64,000 bases of DNA from Prototheca cutis (Eukaryota; Chlorophyta; Trebouxiophyceae; Chlorellales; Chlorellaceae), in NCBI GenBank assembly GCA_002897115.2, contig BCIH01000008.1:207971-271970 (forward strand). Reading direction: 5' to 3'. The notes below the pieces were generated by a model, which had not been told where the DNA came from, did not search any database, and saw only the letters and a list, made by a program, of their open reading frames with translations. This document shows, one piece after another, positions 25,977 through 36,821 of the stretch (positions within the stretch are counted from its first letter, which is position 1; the number at the start of each line of letters is the position of its first letter). A program made the translations under genes and the position numbers.

Positions 25977-28939
25977 TCAGTGCACCGCCGTGGTCCCAAG
26001 CTCAGCATCCAGGAGGCCTGCACTGAGGGCAGCGCCGGGCTGCCCGGGTCCCTGGCCGCGCGCAAGGTTCCGCAGCATGCGTCGGCCCCGTGAGCTCCAC
26101 AGCGATGGGTTTTGCGCCTGCTCCGCTGTCGCCTGGCGCTTGGCCGGCGGTGTGAGCCCTCCTGTTGCGGGGCCAGCATTGGATGATGGTACCCCCTCGG
26201 CCACCAGGGCCGCGGTCGGAGGGGCCTGCCTGCCAGCGGTCGCGCCCGAGGGCACGGCCCCCCGGCGTGGCCCGTCATATGTCAGTTGGGGGGCCGGCGA
26301 GAGCGAGGCATTAAACCTCTGCACCAAGCGTGCACCCCGGCTCGCCGACCCACTCCCGGTCCAGAGCGAGCTTGTAGTTGTCCTCCTGGAGGTCGGCGTC
26401 ACCGCCGCTGTTGCCGTGGCGATCGAGGGCCCGGGAGCGGCGTCGACAACGGTGGATGCTTTCCGTTTCTGGCTGACGGACCGGGGTGTCGTAGCACCGG
26501 CCTGACCGTGGCGAGGGTTCCCCTCCTCGGCGCAAGCAGCCGCAACGTCGCAAGTCAATGGAAAACTTCGTTCTAATTCGGGGGTGCACGCGGCGACTGG
26601 TTCCTTGGCGCCGTCTGCCACCGCCTTGGAAGGTGTTGCCATAGCATCGGCAGGGGTGTCGACATCACAGTCTGGTACGGCCGGGGGCTGGCCATCGGGC
26701 ATGGCCACCGCCACAGTCGGCACGTGTGGCGGCACTGGTGACTTGAGGATACCGCGCATCTGCAGGGAGGAAACCGTGGAACGTTGAATACCCGGCGTGC
26801 GTGAGAGGGACGGTGGCATGACAGCCACACCGTGTCCCCGCCCAAACCCCACTCCTGCAAAGACCTTGCCTGCCCATCGTGGGATTCGCGACGCGCCCAC
26901 TGGTGACGCCGCGTGGCCGCCAGGCGGCCCCACCGTGCTTCCAGCGACGAGGCCAAACGCCGCTGCGCCGCGGGGGTAATAAGACCCGCCAGCGCGGCGT
27001 CTAGGCGGTCCGCAGCCTCAAGCTGCTGGCGGCAAGCCGCTCTCGGGCAGGCCGGGAAAGCCACGCCTCGCGTGTCCAGTCGCGCCCACCCCTCTCCGGC
27101 CAGCCAATGCCGGAGGAGGAGAAGGTCCAGGCACCGAGTGACCGTCGGTTCCAGCGACCCAGACGCGCCGCGGCCGGTGTCGCCATCACACCCCGGCGTC
27201 TCGCCGGCGTCCTCGGGTGCCTTTTGTATCGCGACGGGCGCCCAGAGCCGCCGCCGCGACTGGGTACTGCCGATGGACACGGCGCCGTACGCGCCCATCA
27301 CGCTCGCCAACAGCACACTGCCGCCCAGTCGGGACTGGCGACCGCCGTGCGAGCGCGGGCTCCGAGACCGAGGTGAGCTCCCGGCCGCCGTCTTGCCCTT
27401 GCTCGACAAGCTGCGGGTGGGCGAGGGAGGGGGGAAATAACAAGTGCCAACCAAGGAGAAAAAAGAGAGCCGCTTGCCAAGCCACGGCAAACCCCATAAG
27501 TTGTGCAGATGGCTGTTCCGTCCACACTCACATTGGACTCGAATGTGGGCTGAAGTCCTCATCCCCTTCCCTTGGCGGCGCCACGACCACCGGCACATCA
27601 TTTCTCGGCGAAGTAGGCTGCTCCGGATGTGTCCCCTCGGCAAATGACACCTGCAGAAAAAAAGGGCAATTGGAAAAGGGTCCATGTGGGCTAGAGACTC
27701 TGCAGGCGCGGCATCGGCCATGCGCCAATCTGTGGCTGCATGTGTCAGCCCCGGCGACTCCCAGCCGACAGCCTCAAGAGCATCAACTCAACTCCTTACC
27801 ACCACTGGTACCAAGGAAATAACATCCAGAATGGCCCCACTCGCGGACACTCACTCGTCGTGATCGGGACTGGGGCAGGGCCTGCAGGTCGCAGGTCTCT
27901 TCCCACGCTGCAAACCCATCGACCGCAGGAATGCCCGCCCAGTCATCCGAGCCTGGCAGGGCCGCAACGCTGCGACCCTGGGCCGACCAGCTTCCCGACG
28001 GGAGCTGGTCCAGAAGCGCCCTCACCCGGTCCAGTGCAGGCAGAGGGTCAGCACCGGGCGCGCCCCCATGGCACACGTCCTCAGATGCAAGGGCCCATGG
28101 GGCCTGCAGGTTTGCCGGTCCTGGAGCCACAGCATCGAGGGCCCGGACCTTTGCAGGTGTTCCCTCAAACGCCTCCTCATCTGAAGACAGCGCTGCGGCT
28201 ACGAGCAGACTGTCAAGTGCTGCCGTGGACGTCGTCTGAGGCCTTGCTTCCGCTGGCAAGGTGGCAGTGGTGCTGGGATTGGGCAGGACCTGGTCAGTCT
28301 CCTCCGTCCCCTCAGTCATAGGACGACACGGCTGGGTGCCGAGATTGCGATGGGCTGGAGTCCCAACCTGCATCTGCTCGTCATCGTTTGGCAGCGCCTT
28401 TTGCGGCTCTCCTTCAAGAGCAGCGTCGGGCGACGGCAAGGGTTCCGCTGCCTGCTTGGCGCCGCCACTGTCAGCAGTGCTGTATCCACCACGTAGAAAT
28501 CCCTGCAGAGTGCACGTGGGAAAACAAGGTAATGAGCTGAATTCACGTCGTAGAACAAAATTGGTGCAGGTTGAACAGACAGTGCTGAGAAAGAAGGGCA
28601 GTTTGGTCGTGGGTCCTCCCCTTCCGCGATGACGTAAGGACGAATAACCTGCACTGGCCATTCGTGCGAACACCGCCACATTGCCACCGCCACGAGCACA
28701 CCCACCAAGGCATGGGCCATGAAGAAGGTGACGCCGAACAGCACATTGCGCCGCTGGTCGTTGACGGCTCCAGTGCCCGACAAAATCCCCGAATCTACCC
28801 GACTGGGTGACTCGGCGAGGGCTGACCTGCCCATTTGCGAAGTCTGGCCCACCTGGGACCCCGACGACCACTGCCAGGAAGACCGCCGATAGTTCGCCAA
28901 TAAAATCTCAGCTGCCGAGGTCCGCCTTGGGTTCAGCAA
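25977..28939 (-). CDS. Unknown membrane protein with PP1-docking motifs
   Basis: Five exons (28939-28649, 28502-27855, 27650-27532, 27410-26831, 26759-25977) join in phase to about 806 residues. I recognise no whole-protein family. One strong transmembrane helix lies near residues 65-90 (NVLFGVTFFMAHALVGVLVA). The rest is long, mostly disordered, and rich in Ala, Pro and Ser. Exon 3 opens with RRVSFAEG across the splice (residues about 312-318), a textbook RVxF motif for protein phosphatase 1. Exon 5 opens with MRGILKSP, a [GS]ILK motif, a second PP1 site known from KNL1 and inhibitor-2. A structured segment (RCLDLLLLRHWLAGEGW) lies between them, and a basic KRKAS patch follows. Such a pair suggests a subunit that recruits PP1 to a membrane, perhaps the nuclear envelope; this is inference. 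The 71-base intron before exon 5 is the least certain splice. Confidence 0.6.
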
Positions 28940-29325
28940 TCACCAGAACAAAGTAGTGCATGCCTTTGGGGGCCATTTACCACGGGGCGATTGCTGGACG
29001 CGATCCGGCTGTTGTGGTTGCCCCAGCAGACAACCGAGGAATGCGCGTGTTAGAAATCTCTGCGTATGGTGCAGGAAAAAGGTAAGCAGCTGTTCGATAC
29101 GAAATAAATGCAAAGCTAACAAGATGATAGGGCTTGTCTCGTCCGTGGCGGGCATTGAAGCGTGGAGTGCGACCCAGACTCGGACTGACCGTGACTTGCC
29201 GGAATGTTCCCCCCAAAAAATTGAATCCCGCAAGCCATCCGTGAGGCCTTCGAGTGCGACGCTCGTACGGCAACGCACCAGAAGAACACCGGTCGGAATC
29301 AGCACAGAGATGTAGATGGGCCTGT
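28940..29325. other. Divergent promoter region
   Basis: Lies between the divergent starts of the PP1-motif gene and the methyltransferase gene. No exon is seen. Confidence 0.4.
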
Positions 29326-30806
29326 ATGAACCGATACCGACTCAGAGCGCCTGCGCATGGTGACCCTCGTCCGGGAGTCGCGCGCCGTCGAGGTGGCGTG
29401 CGGGTGGTGAGGGCGTTGGCGCCTACCCACGAGATTACCAGTCGCCAGAACGAGTGGGGTGAGGCAGTTTGCATTGAGCAACTGACAAACCCGATGCACA
29501 TTATCCTGTTTGTGAAACATGCGGGCAATCTAATGCAGGGCATGGCCCACTCTGCTCAATTCCATTGCAGTCAAGCACTGCGTGCGGCTGCGCCAGCAGG
29601 CAAGGTACCGCAGGCAGCATGGATCCCTGCTGCTTGTGGGGAGGTCGCTGGTCCTTGATGTTCTTGAGCACGTGCACATCTCATCAGTCGCATTTCTGAG
29701 TCACGACACTGTCTCCGATGGTGCGCATGCGATGCCTGGACAAAGCGTGGGAGGGGCTCGCCTTGGCCTTGGGCTTGTTGGAGATGCCTGCAAAAAATAC
29801 CTGCTTCCTGACTGTTAGCGGGGAGATGGTGTGCATGGGAGTGTCTTCACATGCAAATCCTGTAGATGCAGTGGGTGCTGCCTTGCAGGGCTGCAACGGA
29901 ATGTGACGTGGTCCGGCGCTCCGGCTGCGGCCACACATGATGCACCAGCACAGTCCAGACCCTGACCTGCATCCCCCTTTTCAGCATGGCGGGCACTCGA
30001 GCAGTCGCCCGGCTGCTGTCGGGGTGTGCGCGTGACCCCAGAGGTCATGCGGGCAATCACGGGCCTGCAGACGGTGCCCCCTGACATTCTGGCTGCCGAG
30101 GTCGAGCTCCCCCGGCCGGCAGGCAACCGGCCAGACAGCCAAGCCCCTCGCCAGTTGGTCCTGGATGGAGTGCAAGACCCAGGCAACGAGGTTTGTTGCT
30201 TGGAAGGCAGAGCCGGGGTCTGGGAGCATGAAAGGCTGGTTGGTGGCTCTCGGGGGTCGAACTCTGCATGCTCCAGCGGCAAAAGTCGGTCCTCTGTGGC
30301 TGCTGGCTGCATCTGCACACATGCATTGTGTACACCCAAAGCAAGCAAGGTACCGTCGATCATGTGCCTTACGACCACAGGGCGCCCTCCTGCGGACGGC
30401 CCTGGCGCTCGGGTGGGACAGCGTGACCATGCTCCCGGGGTGCTGCGATCCCCTGAACGACAAGTGCCTGCGGGCCAGTCGCGGCGCGGCACTGCGCCTG
30501 CGCCTGTGCGCGCCCACTGTGGACGATCTCGTCGAGGGCTGGCGGGCAGAAGGCAGGACCGTGCTGGCCGCGATGCCAGAGGCCGGTGGACCGAGGGGCC
30601 CGTCGCTGGGGGAGTTAGCCCGACACGACAGGCTGGCACTGGTGCTCGGTGCAGAGGGCCAGGGCATAGACCCCCGGCTGGCCGCCGCATGCCGGCCCAT
30701 CGGCATCCCCATGCGCCCGGGCACCACGGAGTCGCTAAACGTCGCGGTGGCTGGTGGCATCCTCATGGCCGCACTGGCCACTTCTGATCTCAACATGTGG
30801 CTGTGA
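29326..30806 (+). CDS. SpoU/TrmH-family RNA 2'-O-methyltransferase
   Basis: Four exons (29326-29458, 29571-29720, 29985-30190, 30381-30806) join in phase to about 304 residues. The first exon is Arg-rich with few acidic residues and looks like an organelle targeting peptide. The SpoU substrate-binding domain follows (VKHCVRLRQQARYRRQHGS). The methyltransferase knot then shows all three SpoU motifs: DPGNEGALLRTA (motif 1, catalytic Arg), LALVLGAEGQGID (motif 2) and IPMRPGTTESLNVAVAGGI (motif 3). Members methylate ribose 2'-OH in rRNA or tRNA using S-adenosylmethionine. Combined with a targeting peptide this points to plastid or mitochondrial rRNA or tRNA, but the exact site cannot be told. The boundary of exon 2 (29720) and start of exon 3 (29985) are least certain. 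Confidence 0.85.
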
Positions 30807-31045
30807 CATGATCATCGGCATGTGATCGCGCCCCCTCCAGTGCCAAATTCGGGCTGCATGACGGGCGCTTGCCCCTGCCTTGATGGATGCCTGGCCCAAG
30901 TGAGGGCAAGCCCACCAATGGGCGCGCACGGCTACCGTAGCCAGCGACGCAGAGGAACCAGCGAGCCATGTACTGGTCGTCGATCAAATTACTTGATTTC
31001 AAGTGATAGCTAATTAACCTCCATACACATTTGAACGTCGTCAGA

Positions 31046-31683
31046 ATGACAGCCCTTAGGAGGGCTGCCACCCTGGCGATGCAGGGTGCGGTGAGAGGGT
31101 GCAGGGCCTTTGCCTCCCGCGCGGGACAGGATCCTGGCTTTTTCCCCGTGCCCAACTCCCCGCTGTCAATTCTTATGGCGCGGTCCGACCTGGGCCTGGC
31201 GGTGAACTCGGGTGCGCGCTGTCGGGTGGATGATGGGGACATTGAGCTTGCGGCACTCCCTCGCCTGCCTGGCATGCCTTGCGCCGCGCTACGCCAGTGC
31301 CTGCTTCCTAAGACGTCAAGCACCTTCACACGTGTAGCGACAACGGCACCGCAATACTGGATGAGCCCGCTGGCAGCCGTGGTAATGGACTCCCCTGCAA
31401 GCCTGTCCCCCCTGTGTGCGGCCCAGCCAGAGACCATTGCTGCCCTCACCACTGAAGAGGGCGCCGGTCCGGCCATGTACGCCGACTCCGTGAGGAGAAA
31501 GAGGAAGCACAAGATGAACAAGCACAAGCACAGGTGTGTGGTTTGGATAGTTTAAGAGTCGGGTTGCATGGATGCAGAGAGCTCCATCGATGTTGGGCTG
31601 GGGCGCGCCGATGCTTCCGGATTCTGATAAGTCGATTACAATCTGTACGATGCAGGAAGCGCCTGAGGCTCCAGAAGCGGTAG
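31046..31683 (+). CDS. mS38: Mitochondrial small-subunit ribosomal protein mS38
   Basis: Two exons (31046-31533, 31656-31683) join in phase to 171 residues. The N-terminus (MTALRRAATLAMQGAVRGCR) is a typical mitochondrial presequence. The middle is poorly conserved. The C-terminus carries the AURKAIP1/COX24 motif SVRRKRKHKMNKHKHR followed by KRLRLQKR, completed by the tiny nine-residue last exon. mS38 sits near the mRNA channel and decoding region of the mitochondrial small ribosomal subunit. The last exon is far too short to be found as an open frame and was placed by the family motif. Confidence 0.85.
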
Positions 31684-31996
31684 AGACCGAGGTGCAGAAG
31701 ATTCCTGCGTCTGGTACAGAAGCTGAACACCAGGGTCCGGGGAGTTGCCAGAGGCCGACAGTTGCCAGAGACGTGTCCCATCGCTGCTGCAAGCTGGTTC
31801 GTGTAAGCTCGCTAGAACTGAAACATGCACGGATCGATTGTTACAGGTGTGACCAGACAAGCCCACGAACCCAGCCGTTGAGAGCTGACCCTGTCGGTCA
31901 TGGCCGCAGGTGCGTTGACTAAAGGCTCATGTCAGGTGGCATCGCACATGCACCGCAGCCAGCTGCCCTCACCGACTCCAGCACCCTTTGCAGCGG
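31684..31996. other. Convergent 3' intergenic region
   Basis: Lies between the 3' ends of mS38 and UMP1. Nothing coding is seen. Confidence 0.4.
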
Positions 31997-32630
31997 TTAC
32001 GCAATTCCGCGCTTGCTGGGTTTCGTGACCCTTCCCATGCCCAGCTGGGCCTCCATGATCGAGTGAAGATCAGGCTGCAGAGATTCAAAATCTGCTGGGA
32101 GAGAAAGGAAGTCTTGGAAGCCAAAGTCATCCAGCTCCCCCGTCAACGACTCCAGCCCCAACCGAGAAGAGGGAAGCCCCGGCAACCGCATAGGCCTGCA
32201 TGTGGGGGTGGCATGTCAGAGCTATCGCAAAGTGTTTGTGCGGATGGGTGCTCAAAGATCCCCCGCTCCCTCTCAGCATCGCCGCTCCGAGTGCATGCGG
32301 CACACCGTCCTGTTTCCCTGCTCCAAAGGAGCGCTCACCTGGACAGGAGTTGCCGCTCAATCTGCATCCTCGCGGGGAGGCCCGAGCCGTACAGGTTGCG
32401 CAGCGTGGCCATGCGATCGGCCTCCACAGTGGTCCTCAGCCCGGTCTGAATCTGGTCCACAGGGTGCGCATGCCGCGCATCGTCCTTGAGGGTCACCAGA
32501 CCCTCCCTCAGGGCATCATGAGGATTCGCTTGAAACGGCAAGCTCGTCGTGTCCTGCGGTGCAGTGCGGTGTCGTGCCCCGTGAGGTTCGTGTTCCTGTC
32601 GATCACTTGGAATCGCGCCACTCCTGACAT
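31997..32630 (-). CDS. UMP1: Proteasome maturation factor UMP1 (POMP)
   Basis: Proposed exons are 32630-32607, 32553-32339 and 32195-31997, giving about 145 residues, the normal size. Recognisable family blocks are HDALREGLVTL, ARHAHPVDQIQ, ATLRNLYGSGLPARMQIE and the C-terminal RLPGLPSSRLGLE, then DFGFQDFLSLP. UMP1 chaperones assembly of the 20S proteasome core in half-mers and is degraded on maturation. The last two exons are secure. The first, coding only MSGVARFQ, is inferred, and its 53-base intron is unusually short. An upstream exon near 32.7-33.1 kb is possible instead. The gene faces OS-9 across a divergent region; both serve protein quality control. Confidence 0.85.
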
Positions 32631-33108
32631 CGTCGGGCACACCGCCGGTCCTTGAAAATTAAACCATGCGCATTGTGGTACCCACTGAATGGAACAGATT
32701 CGAGCAGCCGACCTACCATGCCGTGAATCCCAGCGACTGTGGCGGTCCTGCTTGGGATCACCCTTTTGCCAAGAGCTCACGCTGAATCCAGCTGTATTCT
32801 TCTTTAGATGAAACACAGCAGAGTGCAGTGTGGAATCGAAGCCTGTGCTCGGATTGCCATGCGCCGTGTGAATGAAAATGGCAGTTGCCCGAGAAATGGC
32901 CCCAGATTTATGACGACCAATCCGGCCAATCACCAGCAGATCACCGGCCCAAGCATGACTCCCGTTTCACCCAAAGCGCTGCTCGCCCAGGCCCCAGAGG
33001 ATCTTTACAACATCATGCAAGCACAGAATGATCGTCGATCGCATCTCGATCCACCATTGCGAGCTGGCAGTGCTGTGGGATTGTGAACTCGGACTGGACC
33101 TGTGATCG
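32631..33108. other. Divergent promoter region UMP1 / OS-9
   Basis: About 480 bases between divergent starts. An alternative first UMP1 exon could lie here; none is clear. Confidence 0.4.
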
Positions 33109-34552
33109 ATGATGTTGCGAGCGGGGATGGTCCCACTCCTCATCCTAACCGCGGCCATTGCTACCGCTTCAGGCGTCTCAGCGTACGGTCTTCATGACGA
33201 TGCCAAGTACGTGGTCGTGTTAGACAAGCTAGGTGAGCGTGGCTTCTCGAGGAGGGAGGATGTTTTAGTGAACTAGTCCAAGTTCACAGCTGGGCGGAGA
33301 ATAGCCGGCCATAACTCCTCTGACTTGCAGGCGACAAGCGGTGTGAACCTGGCCAGAAGGAGACCCATCTGACAGATCATGAGGGAAACCCTGTCGCATG
33401 CTGCTATTCGACCCCACGGGAGCTGAACTCTGGCAGGCCAGATGGACAGCACGTGCGCTGGTTGGGGGCCTGCATTTGCCCAGTTCCTGCACCTGGCAAA
33501 TCGACCTGTGCTGCCATGTTCCAGCGAGGACATGTCCTCTGCCTTTGGTCACATCCCTTATCAAAACGACTCTGCAGGGAATGGAAGGACAGGCCAGAAA
33601 AACCGATGAGGAACTCGCCACCTTGCTGAAACCCTTGGGTACGGCGTAGGGCTGAAATCTTGGTCAGCGACGGAGACACCCAGCACACGACTGCACAGCA
33701 CTGCTGCAGAACTGTGATGGGGAATGATGGTGAATTTGTTCAGTCTGCGTGCCAGTGCTTGCACGCACAAGTAATGCCTGTGACCTCCATCGCCGTGCGC
33801 AGAGGGCAAGTGCGTCGTCAAGCCAGATGGCTGGTGGTCTTACCAGGTCTGCTTCAAGAAGGACGTGCGGCAAGTGCATTTGACAAATGGCCAGGTCACG
33901 GACGAGTACCGGCTCGGGTACTACGAAGCTGCCTCCAAACCGGAATCACAGGTGCGGAGGGAGGCGATGATGCGAGATGTCATGCCTTTGTGAGTCGACA
34001 ATCGGGGCCGGCGAGGCCTCGGGGCGTGCAGGGTTTCCCGAAACGCACTTATGAAGGGATATCGTTCGCGCTGACTCAACGGAGCTAATGCAGGACCCAA
34101 GCCTCCCAGATATCACGGGTGAGCAGATCTACCATGAGCGCTACGTGAACGGATCAGACTGCGATGTCCGAGCTGCCCAGAGGAGCGCTGAGGTGGGTCT
34201 GCACGAGTGCGGGGTGGACCGGGGAGAGAGCAAGCAGCCCAATATGATGTGCACCTTTCAGGAGCAGGTGCCTGTGCTGCATGTTGCAAATCAACCAGGC
34301 ATTCCACTCTGTGCGCCATGACAGGTGCGATACATGTGCGATGACCACCACGGCACACGGGTGGTTAACGTGCGGGAGGTGGAGAGCTGCAAATATGTCG
34401 TCACGGTCTCGACGCCGCTCCTCTGTGACGCGGAGGGGCAGCAGGGGGGTCGCACCGGAAGCGGGCCGCCACCGCTGCAGATTGTGTGCCACACGCACGT
34501 CAAGCAACGAGCAAGTTCAGAGGACCAAGACGCTGCCGCCGTAGCTCGATGA
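33109..34552 (+). CDS. OS9: ER lectin OS-9 homolog (MRH domain)
   Basis: Six exons (33109-33232, 33331-33452, 33578-33638, 33803-33951, 34094-34192, 34325-34552) join in phase to about 260 residues. A signal peptide (from MVPLLILTAAIATASGVSA) targets the ER. An OS-9 N-terminal block (KETHLTDHEGNPVACCYSTP) and the helix TDEELATLLKPL follow. The MRH lectin domain reads GKCVVKPDGWWSYQVCF, RQVHL, YYEAA, VNGSDCDV, VRYMC, VESCKYVVTV and LLC. The six sugar-contacting residues known for OS-9 (W, W, Q, R, E, Y) all appear kept. OS-9 binds trimmed high-mannose glycans on misfolded proteins and hands them to the Hrd1 ERAD ligase. Two adjacent ATG codons (33109 and 33112) can both start it. Confidence 0.88.
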
Positions 34553-34936
34553 GGTCCCTTGAGCCCGCGTTCATAGCTGGAGTTCTGTTTGTGTAGTGTT
34601 TATTGCAGCTGTTTTAACGACATTTGATTCTCTGATTGTGTTGTCTTGGGAGGTTGTAGCCTTCTGTATGTCTGGGCCCACGGACCTTGTGCCACCGTTG
34701 CGTGGCCGAGATCTGGGGGCCTGGGGCCTGGGAGTCGTGGGCTGCGCATCGGGCCACCAGTGTGTGCCGGGCGCGCCGGCATCCCCGGCATCCTTGCCAA
34801 CATGCATGCAGGCACGACCATTCCATGGAAGCACAGCGTCGCAACCGAAACGATAACAATATTTAATTAGAGTTGAATATAAAATAGGCTCATTCAGCTG
34901 CACCCTGACGCCGAAGGGGAGGGGGGCCTGTCAAGG
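34553..34936. other. Intergenic region
   Basis: Separates OS-9 from the L1-domain gene on the same strand. An AT-rich patch near 34850-34885 may belong to the promoter of the latter. No exon is seen. Confidence 0.4.
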
Positions 34937-36679
34937 ATGGGGGCGGCCAGCCTGAACGGGCTGAGCACGGAGCAGGTGCGCAAAGCCGCGAAGGCACTCC
35001 TGACATACTCGGCAAAGAAGAACGAGGAGAGCAACAATCTGCTGCAGGATGACGAGCTTCTATACCTGGTGCGCTGAGTGCGGGTATATCCGCTTCGCCC
35101 TGGGGTGCAGGGGACCACGCCAAGGACACGCCGGTGGCAGTGCCGCTGTGCTGGAGACTCGTGCATCTCTCACCCGTGAACCCACATTTGTTCGCAGAAC
35201 ATTGCGCTGAAGAAGATTCCCCAGAAGCCGCGGAATGACAAGCCCATCAGGCTGCCTATTCCACACGCATTGTACAGCCTTGAGAATGCCGAGACCTGCC
35301 TGTTCGTGAAGGACCACAAGGGTGAGCACCCATTGGGTAGACTGAAATCCCTGCTGAGCTGCGGGCTGCATGAAGTGAAGCAGGACTGTGCCATTGCCAG
35401 ACATGCACGCATGCCGCCACTCGTCCAACCCGCTGTGCAGGTGAAGGCCACAAGGCGAGCAAGAAGAAGGTGAAAGAGGAGCAGATTCCCGGGATATCCA
35501 AGGTCATTGGTCTGTCAAAGCTACGGTGAGTGCACTGGGTGACTGGAATCTTGACTTGTTGGAGGGTCTGAGGCGGGCGTACAAGATTGCAGAGCAATAA
35601 CCTTGGGATGTGATTGGAGGCAGTCGGACTCGGGGCAAATAGCCTGGTCGCAACGGAGCCCATCTGCTGACCCCGATTGCAGGACAAAGTATGAGAGCCA
35701 TGAGGCCAAGCGGAAACTTTGCAACTCGTACGATGTCTTCCTGGCAGACGAGCGGGTGCTGCCTTCCCTTCCCAAGCTCATCGGTGCGAATGTTGGGGGG
35801 ACTGTAGATGCATCATCCATCATTTCGTCGTGCTGCCTGTGGGGCTGGAAAGGCATTCATTGCGGCAAAGCAAACTTGTTTATCGTGGTTGCCCCTTCGA
35901 CGTTCTCGCACATGTAGGCAAGTCTTTCTTCAAGAAGAAGAAGCAGCCGGTGCCGGTCAGGCTTGTTGGCAAGGATTGGGCTGGCCAAGTGGCCAGAGCC
36001 CTCGGCAACACATACTTCTTCTGGACTGGTATGGTGGCAGTCTGCGTTCTTGTTGTGGGCGGGAGGAGCAGTGGATGTCACCAAGTGTCGCCACCAAGCA
36101 GCCATAGTGTAGCCCGTGCTCTGATGGGAAGAAAAGCGTCATCGCTGTACCTTGCAACTGAACCAATCACGTCTTTCATCTCAGGTGGCTCGTCATTGAA
36201 CATCCGGATAGCCCGCGCTAGCCATTCCCCGGACGAAGTGCGAAGCATGTGTCATGGCCGTGCATTTCGTGGCTTTATTTCAGGGGATGCGATGTGCAGG
36301 CGGGAAACTCCACTTGTACGTCTGTGTGCGTTTCCGTGAGCGGTGGTACTCAGACCAGAGCTGGCCCCCGCACATGCAGGTCGTGGAGAATGTCATGGCT
36401 GCGCTGAACGCCGCACTTCCCCATCTTCCAAAGCAGTGGGGCGGAGTGAAGGTGCGATGCTCAAGTTTCGGGTGGGGCATCGGTGCATCTGATGGGATTC
36501 TGGCTGGAGACCCTGCCGAGCTGTACTGCATTGCAGCATGCGTGGAGGCAATGCACAACAACGAACTGCACTTCCAACACTGACTGCAGGCTGTCTACAT
36601 GAAGACTGCCGAGTCCGTTGCACTGCCAGTGTATCAAGCGAGCCCCGAGTCTGATGCTCAGAAGATTAAGATTGCCTAA
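34937..36679 (+). CDS. Nucleolar ribosomal L1 domain protein (RSL1D1/UTP30-like)
   Basis: Eight exons (34937-35068, 35198-35321, 35441-35525, 35683-35783, 35918-36028, 36185-36237, 36380-36451, 36590-36679) join in phase to 211 residues. The order fits the L1-like fold of the RSL1D1/UTP30 family: EQVRKAAKALLTYSAKK, NIALKKIPQKPRNDKPIRLP, ETCLFVKDHKG, YDVFLADERVLPSLPKLIG and KKKKQPVPVRL. SLNIRIARASHSPDEVVENV and a C-terminal MKTAESVALPVYQ complete it. Such proteins bind pre-rRNA in the nucleolus during ribosome assembly. The length is that of one L1 domain with no long tail. Every donor and acceptor is consensus. Confidence 0.88.
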
Positions 36680-36821
36680 AGACCTGTGGCATGACCGACC
36701 CTTTGCCTCTTTCGTTACAATGTAATCAGCAATTCCGACCAGAGGGAACCACCCTTGCATCGTGCACTGGACAGACATCCTGGCCAGACGCATCGCCGGG
36801 CTGCCACAGGCATCTTGCACG

